Assembly: GCA_945861865.1 (NCBI GenBank) | Contig: CAMAWN010000008.1 | Span: 1 to 64,000 of the forward strand | Source: Candidatus Kuenenia stuttgartensis | Lineage (GTDB): Bacteria; Planctomycetota; Planctomycetia; Planctomycetales; Planctomycetaceae | Reading direction: 5' to 3' | Length of the DNA: 64,000 bases | In this document: positions 18,330 to 27,166 of the stretch, piece after piece | Layout: each line of letters starts with the position of its first letter | Position numbering within the stretch: the first letter of the stretch is position 1 | Program-made: the position numbers and the translations under genes | The notes under the pieces: model-generated | Seen by the model: only the letters and a program-made list of their open reading frames with translations | What the model was told of the DNA's origin: nothing | Database searches by the model: none

Positions 18330-20105
18330 ATGTCGTCCGTCGTTCGCATCGGCAACGCCCAAGGCTTCTGGGGTGATCGCGGCAGCGCGGCGGCGGAGCT
18401 GTTGGCTCGCGAGCCGGAGCTGGACTACTTGACGCTCGATTATCTGGCCGAAGTGTCGCTGTCGATCATGGCTGTGCAACGAGATCGAGATCCGAATGCG
18501 GGCTTCGCGCGGGACTTCGTCGAGGTCGTGCGATCACTGGCGGATTATTTCAAGAGCGGTGGCCGCTGCCGAATCGTGACGAACGCGGGCGGGCTGAATC
18601 CTCACGATTGCGCGGCGGCGTGCGTCGCAGTCCTCGCTCAAGCGGGATGTCCTCCGCTGACCATCGCTGTGGTGAACGGTGACGACGTGCTGGAGGTGCT
18701 GCGCGCGACGGAAGTGGACGAGACTGCAAATTGCCGATTTGAGAATCTTGATTCGGGTCTGCCGTTGTCCGCTGTGCGAGATCGACTTGTCACGGCGAAT
18801 GCGTACGTCGGTGCAGTTCCGATTGTCGAAGCGTTGCGACTCGGGGCGGACATCGTCATCACTGGCCGGATTGCGGATCCGTCATTAACGGTGGCTCCGT
18901 GTGTGCAGCATTTCGGCTGGTCACTGACCGATTGGGATCGGCTGGCGGGAGCGACCGTTGCCGGGCATTTGATCGAATGCGGCGTGCAAGTCACGGGTGG
19001 CATCTCGACCGATTGGCTGGAGATGCCGGACGCGGCGGACCTCAGTTTTCCGATTGTCGAAGTGGCCGAAGACGGATCGTGCGTCGTCACCAAACCGACG
19101 GAAACCGGTGGCTGCGTCGATGAGCGGACGGTCAAAGAACAGCTCGTCTACGAGATTGGCAATCCGGACGAGTACCTCAGTCCCGATGTCACGGTCTCGT
19201 TTCAATCGCTGACGGTTCAGGACTTGGGTGACGATCGAGTTCGAGTCAGCGGCGCTCGCGGACGACCGGCTCCGCAATCGTTGAAAGTCAGCGCGACGTA
19301 TCGCGACGGCTTCCGAGCGGCCGGGACACTGACGATCTTCGGCCGAAACGCGGTGACTAAAGCTCGCCGCGCTGGCGAGGTCGTGCTGCAACGGGTTCGC
19401 AGCGCGGGTTTCGAGTTGCGGGATTCGTTCATCGAGTGTCTCGGAACCGGCGCGAGCGTGCCCGCTGTGCCGAGCCGCATCGACGAATCGCAGTTTCTCG
19501 AAACCGTCCTGCGAATCGCCGTCGAAGCCGATGATTGCTCGGCAGTCGAATGCTTCGCTCGCGAGCTGATGCCGCTGGTCACCGCCGGTCCGCAAGGGAC
19601 AACTGGCTACGCCGAGGGCCGGCCGCATCCGCATCCAGTCTTCCGATATTGGCCCTGTCTGATCGACCGCGACCGCGTCCATCCTCGCGTCGAATTGGTT
19701 TCTGAGGGAGCCCGTAGGATGGGACCAGCGCCGCGCCGGACCACCGCGATTGTCCCGAATGGTGAGCCGGCGCCGCGCTGGTCCCTCCCAACGGCAGAGC
19801 CGCCGCAGCGACTCGGCGATCTTGCGTACGCGCGGAGCGGCGACAAAGGGACTGGAGCCAACATCGGCGTCGTGGCCCGCACGCCGGAGAACTACGACAT
19901 GCTGCTCGCTCAACTGACCGCCGAGCGCGTCGGCGAATTCTTCGCCTCGATGGGGGTTCTGGAAGTGATCCGCTACGAGTTGCCGAACTTGCACGCACTC
20001 AACTTTGTGGTGAAGGGCATTTTGTCTCGGCCGCTGCGAGTCGATGCCCAAGGCAAGGCGCTCGGCCAAGCGTTGCTGGAGTTGCCTTGGGGAGATCAGC
20101 CATGA
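18330..20105 (+). CDS. AtuA-like protein (DUF1446) with C-terminal AtuA-like domain
   Basis: 591 residues. AAGGAG at 18318-18323 supports the ATG at 18330. The N-terminal part (VRIGNAQGFWGDRGSAAAEL, then DYLTLDYLAEVSLSI and IVTNAGGLNPHDCAAACVAV) is the DUF1446/AtuA family found with acyclic terpene and branched-chain acyl-CoA genes; its biochemical role is not settled. The last about 100 residues (LGDLAYARSGDKGTGANIGV) are the AtuA-like ferredoxin-fold domain, fused as in many homologues. Between them, bases 19711-19790 encode a linker derived from a palindrome. The stop overlaps the next start (ATGA). Confidence 0.85.
   Translation: MSSVVRIGNAQGFWGDRGSAAAELLAREPELDYLTLDYLAEVSLSIMAVQRDRDPNAGFARDFVEVVRSLADYFKSGGRCRIVTNAGGLNPHDCAAACVAVLAQAGCPPLTIAVVNGDDVLEVLRATEVDETANCRFENLDSGLPLSAVRDRLVTANAYVGAVPIVEALRLGADIVITGRIADPSLTVAPCVQHFGWSLTDWDRLAGATVAGHLIECGVQVTGGISTDWLEMPDAADLSFPIVEVAEDGSCVVTKPTETGGCVDERTVKEQLVYEIGNPDEYLSPDVTVSFQSLTVQDLGDDRVRVSGARGRPAPQSLKVSATYRDGFRAAGTLTIFGRNAVTKARRAGEVVLQRVRSAGFELRDSFIECLGTGASVPAVPSRIDESQFLETVLRIAVEADDCSAVECFARELMPLVTAGPQGTTGYAEGRPHPHPVFRYWPCLIDRDRVHPRVELVSEGARRMGPAPRRTTAIVPNGEPAPRWSLPTAEPPQRLGDLAYARSGDKGTGANIGVVARTPENYDMLLAQLTAERVGEFFASMGVLEVIRYELPNLHALNFVVKGILSRPLRVDAQGKALGQALLELPWGDQP
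19721..19785. repeat. Palindromic element inserted in frame in the AtuA-like gene
   Basis: GGGACCAGCGCCGCGCCGG (19721-19739) pairs with CCGGCGCCGCGCTGGTCCC (19767-19785) with one mismatch and a 27-nt loop. The flanks GTAGGAT and TCCC belong to the same motif. The reading frame stays open, giving an Arg/Pro-rich peptide between the two protein domains. Confidence 0.85.
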
Positions 20106-20890
20106 CGACAGCATTCGTTTTTGTCGAACCGCTGGAGCCGGGCGTTTCGATCGTCACCTTGAATCGTCCGGAACGGCGGAACGCGCTGAGCATCGCTCTG
20201 ATGCGTGAGTTGTGTGAGGCGATTCAGAGTCTGGCTGCCGATCCGCGCGAGCGGGTGCTGATTCTGCGCGGTGCGGGACCAGCGTTTTGCGCGGGGTTGG
20301 ATTTGCAGGAGGCGGCAGACCCGCAGTTGATCGAATCGTCCGCCGATTCCGTGAAACGATTACTGAACACGATTCGGGAAACGTCGTTGATCACGATCTG
20401 TGCGGCACATGGGGGTGCAATCGCCGGTGGAGCGGGGGTAATGGCCGCATGCGATCTGGCCGTCGCGGCGGATGATCTCAAGGTCGGTTTTCCGGAAGTG
20501 CGACGCGGATTGGTGCCGGCGTTGGTTTCGACCGTGCTTTGCGGCAAGCTGTGCGACAGCGACGTGCGCGAACTGTTTTTGCTCGGCGAATTGATCTCGG
20601 CGGAGCGAGCGCGTGAGATCGGCCTCGTGCAGCGCGTCGTGCCGGCTTCGGAAGTTCTCGACGAAGCTCAGCGGTTGGCACGGACGATTCTCTTGGGCGG
20701 ACCAGAGTCCGTGCGGCAAACGAAACGACTGCTCAATCTGCACGCGAATGTCGAAGCGGACGAGCGGGTCGAGGAATTCATTGCCTCGCACTTGCAGGCC
20801 CGCCGCAGCGAAGAGGCTCGCGAAGGAGCAGCGGCGTTTCTGGAAAAGCGACCTCTGAGTTGGACTCCGTCAATAGGGACGACACCATGA
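20102..20890 (+). CDS. Enoyl-CoA hydratase/isomerase family protein
   Basis: 262 residues of the crotonase family. VTLNRPERRNALSIALMREL, LRGAGPAFCAGLDLQEA (oxyanion-hole loop) and AHGGAIAGGAGVMAACDLAV (second oxyanion region) are clear. The start at 20102 overlaps the upstream stop by ATGA and the next start does the same. In this operon it probably hydrates an unsaturated acyl-CoA such as methylglutaconyl- or isohexenylglutaconyl-CoA made by the carboxylase. The exact substrate cannot be read from sequence. Confidence 0.87.
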   Translation: MTTAFVFVEPLEPGVSIVTLNRPERRNALSIALMRELCEAIQSLAADPRERVLILRGAGPAFCAGLDLQEAADPQLIESSADSVKRLLNTIRETSLITICAAHGGAIAGGAGVMAACDLAVAADDLKVGFPEVRRGLVPALVSTVLCGKLCDSDVRELFLLGELISAERAREIGLVQRVVPASEVLDEAQRLARTILLGGPESVRQTKRLLNLHANVEADERVEEFIASHLQARRSEEAREGAAAFLEKRPLSWTPSIGTTP

Positions 20891-22662
20891 ACGCGACCAG
20901 TTCGCAAACCGATTTTCGCCAGCAGCGTGAACAGCAAATGAATCAGGCCGAAGAGTTGCTCGCCTCGGTGCCGGAACGGCTCGGCATCGGCAAAGGGCTG
21001 TTCTGGGGCAAGTTCGTCGCCGATTGGATTTTTCCGTACCCGCGACTCTCCGATGCCGAGCAATCGCGAGTCGATCAGTCGTTGTCGGAGCTGACGCAAT
21101 TCTGCGACGAGCATCTCGATGCGGAACGAATCGACCGCGAGGCGGACATCCCGCGTGACGTGATCGACGGGTTGGCGCGGCTCGGCGTGCTGGGGATGAC
21201 GGCTCCGGCCGAAGTCGGCGGTCGCGGCTTCTCGCAGATGGCGTATTGCCGAATCCTCGAAGAGATCGGCGGCCGCTGCAGTGCGACGTCGATCTTCGTC
21301 AACGCGCATCATTCGATCGGCATCCGCGCGCTACTACTGTTCGGCACCGCCGAGCAGAAACGGCGCTGGCTGCCCGAACTCGTGAGCGCTCAGAAGCTCG
21401 CGGCGTTCGCACTCACGGAGCCGGAGGCCGGTTCGGATGCGTCGAATGTGCAAACCTCCGCGACGCCGACCGACGATGGGCACTTCGTGCTCAACGGCGA
21501 GAAGCGATACATCACCAACGGTGCGATCGCCGACGTCCTGACCGTGATGGCTCGCACGCCGAACGCCGGTCGCAGCGGCACATCGGTCACGGCGTTTCTG
21601 GTCACTCCCGACATGCCGGGCTTCCGAGTCGTTGAAGCCCGCATGCCGAAGGTCGGCATTCGCGGGACCGCGACCGCTCGGCTGGCGTTCGAGAACATGC
21701 GCGTCCCGGCCGCCAACATTCTCGGCCCGCTCGGCAAAGGACTAAAAGTCGCGCTGACGGTGCTCGACTTCGGCCGCACGACCTTCGGAGCCTGCTGTAC
21801 CGGCGCGGCGAAGTCGTGTCTGCGTCTCGCGACCGAGCACGCGCGGACGCGGCGTCAGTTCGGCCGCACGCTCGGCGAGTTTGAGCTCGTGCAAAAAAAA
21901 CTCGCTCGCATGGCCGCGTGGACCTACGCGATGGAAGCGATGACGACCATCACCGCCAGCCTGATCGACCGTGGCCTCGAGGACTACATGCTCGAAACCG
22001 CGATGCTGAAGGTCTACAGCACCGAAGTCCTGTGGACGATGGTGAACGACGCGTTTCAAATTCACGGCGGAGCCGCGTACTTCACCGACCGGCCGCTCGA
22101 ACGAATGCTGCGCGACGCCCGCATCAACCAGATCGGCGAAGGGGCGAACGAAGTGCTGACGTCGTTCATCGCGTTGACCGGGCTGCGAGGGCCGGGCCTG
22201 CGATTGAAGAGCGTGGCCGATGCTGCAAAACGCCCGTGGAGCGGCTTGGGAATCATCGGTCGCTTCGTTTCGGATCAAGTCGCGTTTCGCCTGCAAACTC
22301 CGGCGATTTCCGTGCGTTCGCCGCTGTTGCGGCCGGCAGCCGATGACCTCGGTCGCCGTATTCATCGGCTGGGACTCGCCGCGCAGCGAACTTTGTTCCG
22401 GCATCGCGAAGAGGTTTTGGAGCGACAGCTCGACCAGGAACGACTGGCTTGGTCGGCGATGGAGCTGTTCGCATCGGCTTGCGTGCTCAGTCGGATTGAC
22501 TCCGAATTGATTGACTCGCGATTGTCGCCGGACGAGTTGGATCGTCGCGTGAAGACAGCGACCTATTTCCTGTCGATGTCAACCCGGCGAATTGACGACG
22601 AGTTGAAGGCTCTGAAGAACAACGACGACGCGCAGTTGCGAGCCGCCGGAACCGGGCTCTGA
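20887..22662 (+). CDS. Acyl-CoA dehydrogenase with C-terminal extension
   Basis: 591 residues, longer than the usual 380. The core has [18 protein letters not shown] (flavin/substrate loop), [18 protein letters not shown], and [20 protein letters not shown], a typical C-terminal region. About 170 further residues follow and resemble the helical extension of the long (very-long-chain-like) dehydrogenases. ATG overlaps the hydratase stop. It introduces the alpha-beta double bond and passes electrons to ETF, which is not encoded here. Confidence 0.88.
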   Translation: MNATSSQTDFRQQREQQMNQAEELLASVPERLGIGKGLFWGKFVADWIFPYPRLSDAEQSRVDQSLSELTQFCDEHLDAERIDREADIPRDVIDGLARLGVLGMTAPAEVGGRGFSQMAYCRILEEIGGRCSATSIFVNAHHSIGIRALLLFGTAEQKRRWLPELVSAQKLAAFALTEPEAGSDASNVQTSATPTDDGHFVLNGEKRYITNGAIADVLTVMARTPNAGRSGTSVTAFLVTPDMPGFRVVEARMPKVGIRGTATARLAFENMRVPAANILGPLGKGLKVALTVLDFGRTTFGACCTGAAKSCLRLATEHARTRRQFGRTLGEFELVQKKLARMAAWTYAMEAMTTITASLIDRGLEDYMLETAMLKVYSTEVLWTMVNDAFQIHGGAAYFTDRPLERMLRDARINQIGEGANEVLTSFIALTGLRGPGLRLKSVADAAKRPWSGLGIIGRFVSDQVAFRLQTPAISVRSPLLRPAADDLGRRIHRLGLAAQRTLFRHREEVLERQLDQERLAWSAMELFASACVLSRIDSELIDSRLSPDELDRRVKTATYFLSMSTRRIDDELKALKNNDDAQLRAAGTGL

Positions 22663-22666
22663 TTCT

Positions 22667-23431
22667 TCACCGCGGCCCCATTCGCATCGCCCCGTCGATT
22701 CGCACGACGGTGCCGTTCAGCATTCGGTTTTCAAAGGCGTGTTCGACGAGCGCCGCGAACTCATCCGGATGTCCGAGACGTGCCGGAAACGGAATCTGCT
22801 CGGCCAGCGATTTACGAACCGCTTCGGGAGCGGCTTGCACCATCGGCGTCTCGAACACGCCGGGAGCGATACTGACGACGCGAATTCCGGAACGGGCCAA
22901 GTCGCGAGCCAGCGGCAACGTCATCGAGGCGACCCCGCCCTTCGAGGCCGAGTACGCCGCTTGCCCGATCTGTCCTTCTTCCGCCGCGACGGACGACGTC
23001 ATGACGATCACGCCTCGCTCGCCATCGAGGCCGGGCGGTTGTTTCGCGATCGCTTCCGCCGCGAGCCGCACGACGTTGAACGTGCCGACCAAGTTGATGT
23101 TGATGACTCGCTGAAACGCTTCAAGCGATGCCGCACCGTTACGGCCGACGGCTCGTTCGGCTTGCAGAATTCCAGCACAGGTGATGGCCCCGTGCAGTCC
23201 GCCGAACTGTTGCTCCGCGAGTGCGACCGCTCGCCGCACATCGGCTTCGGACGTGACATCCGTGGGAGCGAATGCGGCCTGCGATCCGAGCGAATCGGCC
23301 AGCGTCTTTCCCGCTTCGGACAAGTCCGCAATCACGACGTTCGCGCCGTGGCCGACCAATCGCCGCACGCACGCGGCACCCAATCCGGAACTGCCGCCGG
23401 AAATCAGAATCGTGCGGCCAGAGACATCCAT
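22667..23431 (-). CDS. SDR-family 3-hydroxyacyl-CoA dehydrogenase
   Basis: 254 residues of the classical short-chain dehydrogenase family. [19 protein letters not shown] is the NAD-binding glycine motif, VIADLSE has the Asp that favours NAD, and YSASKGGV has the catalytic Tyr and Lys. Overall pattern and length resemble the HSD17B10-type 2-methyl-3-hydroxybutyryl-CoA dehydrogenase. It is convergent with the acyl-CoA dehydrogenase (4 bp apart) and 4 bp downstream of the phosphohexomutase on its own strand. Confidence 0.82.
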   Translation of the reverse strand: MDVSGRTILISGGSSGLGAACVRRLVGHGANVVIADLSEAGKTLADSLGSQAAFAPTDVTSEADVRRAVALAEQQFGGLHGAITCAGILQAERAVGRNGAASLEAFQRVININLVGTFNVVRLAAEAIAKQPPGLDGERGVIVMTSSVAAEEGQIGQAAYSASKGGVASMTLPLARDLARSGIRVVSIAPGVFETPMVQAAPEAVRKSLAEQIPFPARLGHPDEFAALVEHAFENRMLNGTVVRIDGAMRMGPR

Positions 23432-23435
23432 GTTG

Positions 23436-24785
23436 TTACCTCACGGCTTGGTTGACGATCTCGACCGCTCGCGCGCACAAGGCATGAGCCGTGTCGCTGG
23501 TGGGAGCTTCGGCGATGACGCGGATGATCGGCTCGGTGTTGCTGGCTCGGACTTGCACCCAGCGATCGGGCCAGTCGAGCCGCAAGCCGTCACCTTCTTG
23601 AGCAGTCGCGTCGCCGAACTCGGATCGCAGCGCATCGCACGCCGCGCCGACACGTTCGCGCGGACATTCGAGTTTGCCTTTCACGATCGTGTACTGCGGC
23701 AGCGAGTCGGCCCAAGCCGAGAGTTTGCGGCCACCTGTTGCCAGTCCATTCAGGACGTAGGCAATGGACGCGAAACTGTCGCGGACGAAACCGACTTGCG
23801 GGTCGATGACGCCGCCGTTTCCTTCGCCGCCGAAGACCGCTCCGACTTCGTTCATTTTGGTGACGACGTTCGCCTCGCCGACGTGCGAGCGGAAGAACGG
23901 GCAGCCATGCTTGGCCGCGACGTCGGCGGTGACTCGGCTGGTCGAGCCGTTGACGACGAACGGCCCTTTGCGAGTCGCCAGCACGAAGTCGGCACACAAC
24001 GCGAGTGTCAGTTCCTCGCCGATGTAGCGACCAGTTTCATCGACAATCGCCAGCCGGTCGGCGTCTGGGTCTTGCGCGAAACCGACATCGGCTCCGAGTT
24101 GTTTCACCACGGCACACAGCCCTGTGAGGTTGTCCGCGATCGGCTCCGGCACATGTTCGAAACGCCCATCGGGCGCGCCGCCGAGCACGGTGACATCGCA
24201 GCCGAGCGCATCGAGCAACTGCGGCGTCGCGACTCCGCCGGAACCGTGGTTACAGTCGAGCACAACTTTAAATCGCCGACTCCGAATCGCCGCGACATCG
24301 ACCAGCGAGAGCACTCGCTCGATGTGCGGAGCCGCAGCGTTGCCGAGCACTTCGACCGTGCCGAGTTTCTCCCAGCCGATCAGCTTGAATGACTTGCCGT
24401 TGAGGATGCGGAGCAACTCTTCGCCTTGAGTTGCGTTCAAGACCGCACCCGCGCGCGAGAACGGTTTCAGTCCGTTCCATTGAATCAGATTGTGACTCGC
24501 GGTGATCTGCAGTCCGCCGGCGGCGTTGTGATATCGCACGAGCACTCCGCAGGTCGGCGTCGTCGCGATTCCGGCATCGAGCACCCTGCAACCCGTGGCG
24601 AGCAATCCCGCCACGACCGAGTGCCGGACCATCTCGCCGGTCGAGCGTCCGTCGCGCGAAAGAATGACAGTCCCGCCGTTGGCCAGTGTGCCCAGCGCCA
24701 TCGCGAACTCGACCAGGAACTGCGGATCGAGCCCGTCGCCGATCACACCTCGCAGGCCAGAGATGCTCAGAATCCGTTGGGGCAT
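23436..24785 (-). CDS. Phosphohexomutase (phosphoglucosamine mutase / phosphomannomutase family)
   Basis: 449 residues, the normal length. [14 protein letters not shown] opens the fold, [15 protein letters not shown] near residue 100 holds the catalytic phosphoserine, and [20 protein letters not shown] is the metal/sugar loop. The final [16 protein letters not shown] is the phosphate-binding loop. The sequence is close to the archaeal-type GlmM/ManB group, so glucosamine-, manno- or gluco-phosphate are all possible. GGAG precedes the start. It probably runs into the SDR gene. Confidence 0.87.
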   Translation of the reverse strand: MPQRILSISGLRGVIGDGLDPQFLVEFAMALGTLANGGTVILSRDGRSTGEMVRHSVVAGLLATGCRVLDAGIATTPTCGVLVRYHNAAGGLQITASHNLIQWNGLKPFSRAGAVLNATQGEELLRILNGKSFKLIGWEKLGTVEVLGNAAAPHIERVLSLVDVAAIRSRRFKVVLDCNHGSGGVATPQLLDALGCDVTVLGGAPDGRFEHVPEPIADNLTGLCAVVKQLGADVGFAQDPDADRLAIVDETGRYIGEELTLALCADFVLATRKGPFVVNGSTSRVTADVAAKHGCPFFRSHVGEANVVTKMNEVGAVFGGEGNGGVIDPQVGFVRDSFASIAYVLNGLATGGRKLSAWADSLPQYTIVKGKLECPRERVGAACDALRSEFGDATAQEGDGLRLDWPDRWVQVRASNTEPIIRVIAEAPTSDTAHALCARAVEIVNQAVR

Positions 24786-24824
24786 GAAGTTCTCCGTGAG
24801 TTTCGTGGCTGCTGAGACAACTCA

Positions 24825-24920
24825 CTGCAAAGTGCAGTGCGAATAGTGCAAAGTGAAAAATACTGGCTACTGTCAAACACTTTGCACTTTGCAGTCTTCA
24901 CTCGGCACTTTGCACTGTGC
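24825..24920. repeat. Inverted GCAAAGTGC repeat cluster between two genes
   Basis: CTGCAAAGTGCAGTGC and AGTGCAAAGTG (24825-24855) are followed about 22 bases later by ACTTTGCACTTTGCAG and GCACTTTGCACTGTGC (24878-24920). The words are the same as in the repeat at 31650-31775. It fills most of the 148-bp gap between sthA and the phosphohexomutase gene. Confidence 0.75.
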
Positions 24921-24933
24921 TCCTCTTCCGTTA

Positions 24934-26337
24934 TCAGAACAGCCGGTTGTAGCCATTCAGCGCCGCGACTCGGTATGCCTCGGCCATCGTTGGATAGTTG
25001 AACGTCGTGTTGATGAAATACATCAGCGAGTTGTTTGGCTTCGGCTGAGCCATGATCGCCTGGCCGATGTGGATGATTTCGCTGGCGTTCGCTCCGAAGC
25101 AGTGAATACCGAGCACCTCCAGCGTCTCTCGGTGGAAGAGGATTTTCAGCATCCCGACTGTTTGGCCGGTGATCTGCGCGCGGGCGATGCTTTTGAAGTG
25201 CGCGTGGCCGACCTCGTAGGGAACTTTGGACTCGGTCAACTCGCGTTCGGTCTTGCCGAGCGAACTGATCTCCGGGCTGGTGAAGATTCCGGTGGGGATG
25301 ACCAGCGACGGAGTCGGCGCGGATTCCTCGCCGAGGATCATCGTGGCGGCGTATCGCCCTTGGTTGTATGCAGCACTCGCCAAGGCCGGCGGGCCGATCA
25401 CGTCGCCGACCGCGTAGATGTGCGGCACTGTCGTTTGCATGTGTTCGTTGACCGGGATGTTGCCGCGCGCGTCGGGTTGTACGCCGATCGCTTCCAGGCC
25501 GAGTCCATCCGAGTTGCCGGTGCGGCCGGCGGCCCACAGCAGCACGTCGGTCTTGAGTTGCTTTCCCGACTTGAGGTGCAGGATGGCACCGTCGTCACAC
25601 GGTTCGACGTGATCGTACTCTTCGCGGTGGCGGATGATGACGCCACGTTCGCGCAGGTGATAACTCAGAGCATCGACGATCTCTTCATCCAAAAAGTCGA
25701 GCAGTCGGTCGCGCGTATCGACCAGGTTCACCTTGATTTCGAGGTTGCGGAACATCGACGCGTACTCGCAGCCAATGATGCCCGCCCCATAAATTGTGAT
25801 CGACTTCACATGAAAGTCGACGTTAAAAATTGTGTCGCTGTCGAAGATGCGCGGATGTTTGAAATCGAGTTCCGGTGGGTGGTACGGCCGAGCTCCCGTC
25901 GCGATGACAAACGATTGTCCGCGGACGATGCAGCGCGAGCCGTCCTCCTCGACGGCTTCGACGGCGTGCTGGTCGAGAAACTTTGCCTGACCGTGGATGA
26001 TCGGGATGTCGTTGCGGTCGTAGAAGGTCGTCCGCATTTTGACTTGCTGGTCGATCACGGACTTGGCCCGCCGCCGCAATTCAGGGATCAGGAAGTTGGC
26101 GGTGATTCCATGCTCGCGGAACAGGACGTTGTTGTTGACCTCGGCCATCTGAAAAATGGCGTGCCGCAGCGTCTTGCTGGGAATCGTGCCGTGATGCGTG
26201 CAGTTGCCGCCGACCGCAGGATCCCGCTCAATGACAGCGACGGAGCGGCCATTCTTGACCGCCTGCATGGCGGCTCCTTCGCCACCTGGGCCGGTGCCGA
26301 TGACCACGACGTCGTATTCACTCGCAAGTTCGGGCAT
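24934..26337 (-). CDS. sthA: Soluble pyridine nucleotide transhydrogenase
   Basis: 467 residues from the ATG at 26335-26337; the upstream extension to 26535 crosses a palindrome and is not coding. [21 protein letters not shown] is the FAD motif. [17 protein letters not shown] has only the first of the two redox cysteines found in other flavoprotein disulfide reductases, which is the hallmark of Sth[16 protein letters not shown] is the NAD(P) site. It exchanges reducing equivalents between NADPH and NAD. Divergent from ruvX. Confidence 0.92.
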   Translation of the reverse strand: MPELASEYDVVVIGTGPGGEGAAMQAVKNGRSVAVIERDPAVGGNCTHHGTIPSKTLRHAIFQMAEVNNNVLFREHGITANFLIPELRRRAKSVIDQQVKMRTTFYDRNDIPIIHGQAKFLDQHAVEAVEEDGSRCIVRGQSFVIATGARPYHPPELDFKHPRIFDSDTIFNVDFHVKSITIYGAGIIGCEYASMFRNLEIKVNLVDTRDRLLDFLDEEIVDALSYHLRERGVIIRHREEYDHVEPCDDGAILHLKSGKQLKTDVLLWAAGRTGNSDGLGLEAIGVQPDARGNIPVNEHMQTTVPHIYAVGDVIGPPALASAAYNQGRYAATMILGEESAPTPSLVIPTGIFTSPEISSLGKTERELTESKVPYEVGHAHFKSIARAQITGQTVGMLKILFHRETLEVLGIHCFGANASEIIHIGQAIMAQPKPNNSLMYFINTTFNYPTMAEAYRVAALNGYNRLF

Positions 26338-26424
26338 GGAGATTCGCCAAATCAACTGATAGAAGGATTCACGTTCGACCTTCGGCAGTCTCGCCACTTT
26401 TGCAAATTGAGCAAGGCATGAATG

Positions 26425-26505
26425 TGACGCACGCGGCTCGCGTGCGATGGATGGTCGGAACCAAACGCTCCAAAGGCCATTGTCGCACGCGAGCCGCGTG
26501 CGCCA
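26425..26505. repeat. Palindrome between sthA and ruvX
   Basis: A 23-nt arm at 26425-26447 (TGACGCACGCGGCTCGCGTG then CGA) pairs with 26483-26505 with one mismatch and a 35-nt loop. It lies in the intergenic region of two divergent genes, so it probably sits close to both promoters. Confidence 0.85.
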
Positions 26506-26524
26506 CAGAAGTGTGAGCTGACTC

Positions 26525-26995
26525 GTGACGAACAACAGATCTGTTCCGACTCACGGCACGCTGCTGGGCCTCGATTACGGCACGAAGCGGATCGGCGTCT
26601 CGGTTTCGACCCCCGATCAGTCGATTGCCAGTCCGCTAGAAAACTACACGCGACGCAACCCGGCCGAAGATGCGGCGTTCGTGAATCGACTCGCGGTCGA
26701 ATATCAAGCTGTCGGTTTGGTCGTCGGTCTGCCGGTTCACATGAGCGGCGATGAAGGGACGAAGGCTCGCGAGGCGCGGGCCTTCGGTGAGTGGGCCGGA
26801 AACGCCTGCGGTCTGCCGGTCGTGTTCTGGGACGAACGCTATTCGTCCGCGATGGCCGAGTTGTATCTGCAACAAGCCGAGGTCAGCCTCAAGAAGAAAA
26901 AGCAGCGGCTCGACAAGGTCGCCGCTCAGGTGATGCTGCAAGCGTTTCTCGACAGCGACGACCGAGCCGCCGCTCCTGGACGCTGGCCGAACTGA
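26525..26995 (+). CDS. ruvX: Putative pre-16S rRNA nuclease / Holliday junction resolvase (YqgF/RuvX family)
   Basis: 156 residues from a GTG start. [15 protein letters not shown] carries the first catalytic Asp of the RNase H-like fold, [13 protein letters not shown] is the second signature, [11 protein letters not shown] the third, and [15 protein letters not shown] the C-terminal Asp motif. It acts in 16S rRNA 5-prime maturation in E. coli. The start may be a little later, but the 26525 GTG gives the usual length. Confidence 0.9.
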   Translation: MTNNRSVPTHGTLLGLDYGTKRIGVSVSTPDQSIASPLENYTRRNPAEDAAFVNRLAVEYQAVGLVVGLPVHMSGDEGTKAREARAFGEWAGNACGLPVVFWDERYSSAMAELYLQQAEVSLKKKKQRLDKVAAQVMLQAFLDSDDRAAAPGRWPN

Positions 26996-27083
26996 TTGTG
27001 CGGATCGTGCGGGTTGTGCTTGGCGACGACGACCGCCGATGCTCAGTCGGAACTGTGAAGTGCTCCGCTCGACCGGTAGGATT

Positions 27084-27117
27084 CCTGGAGTGCGGTGGCC
27101 CGACATCGCACTCCAGG
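27084..27117. repeat. Short perfect palindrome downstream of ruvX
   Basis: CCTGGAGTGCG (27084-27094) and CGCACTCCAGG (27107-27117) are perfectly complementary with a 12-nt loop. It sits in the 171-bp gap between ruvX and the ATPase gene and could act as a weak terminator. Confidence 0.7.
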
Positions 27118-27166
27118 GAGTTTCCCGCACGGTGGCGATCACAAACGTTTGAACTAGTCGGCCGCG

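Noticed and set aside
24825-24920. GCAAAGTGC words as a CRISPR array
   Set aside because: No regular spacers, words are in both orientations and only a few copies; no cas genes.
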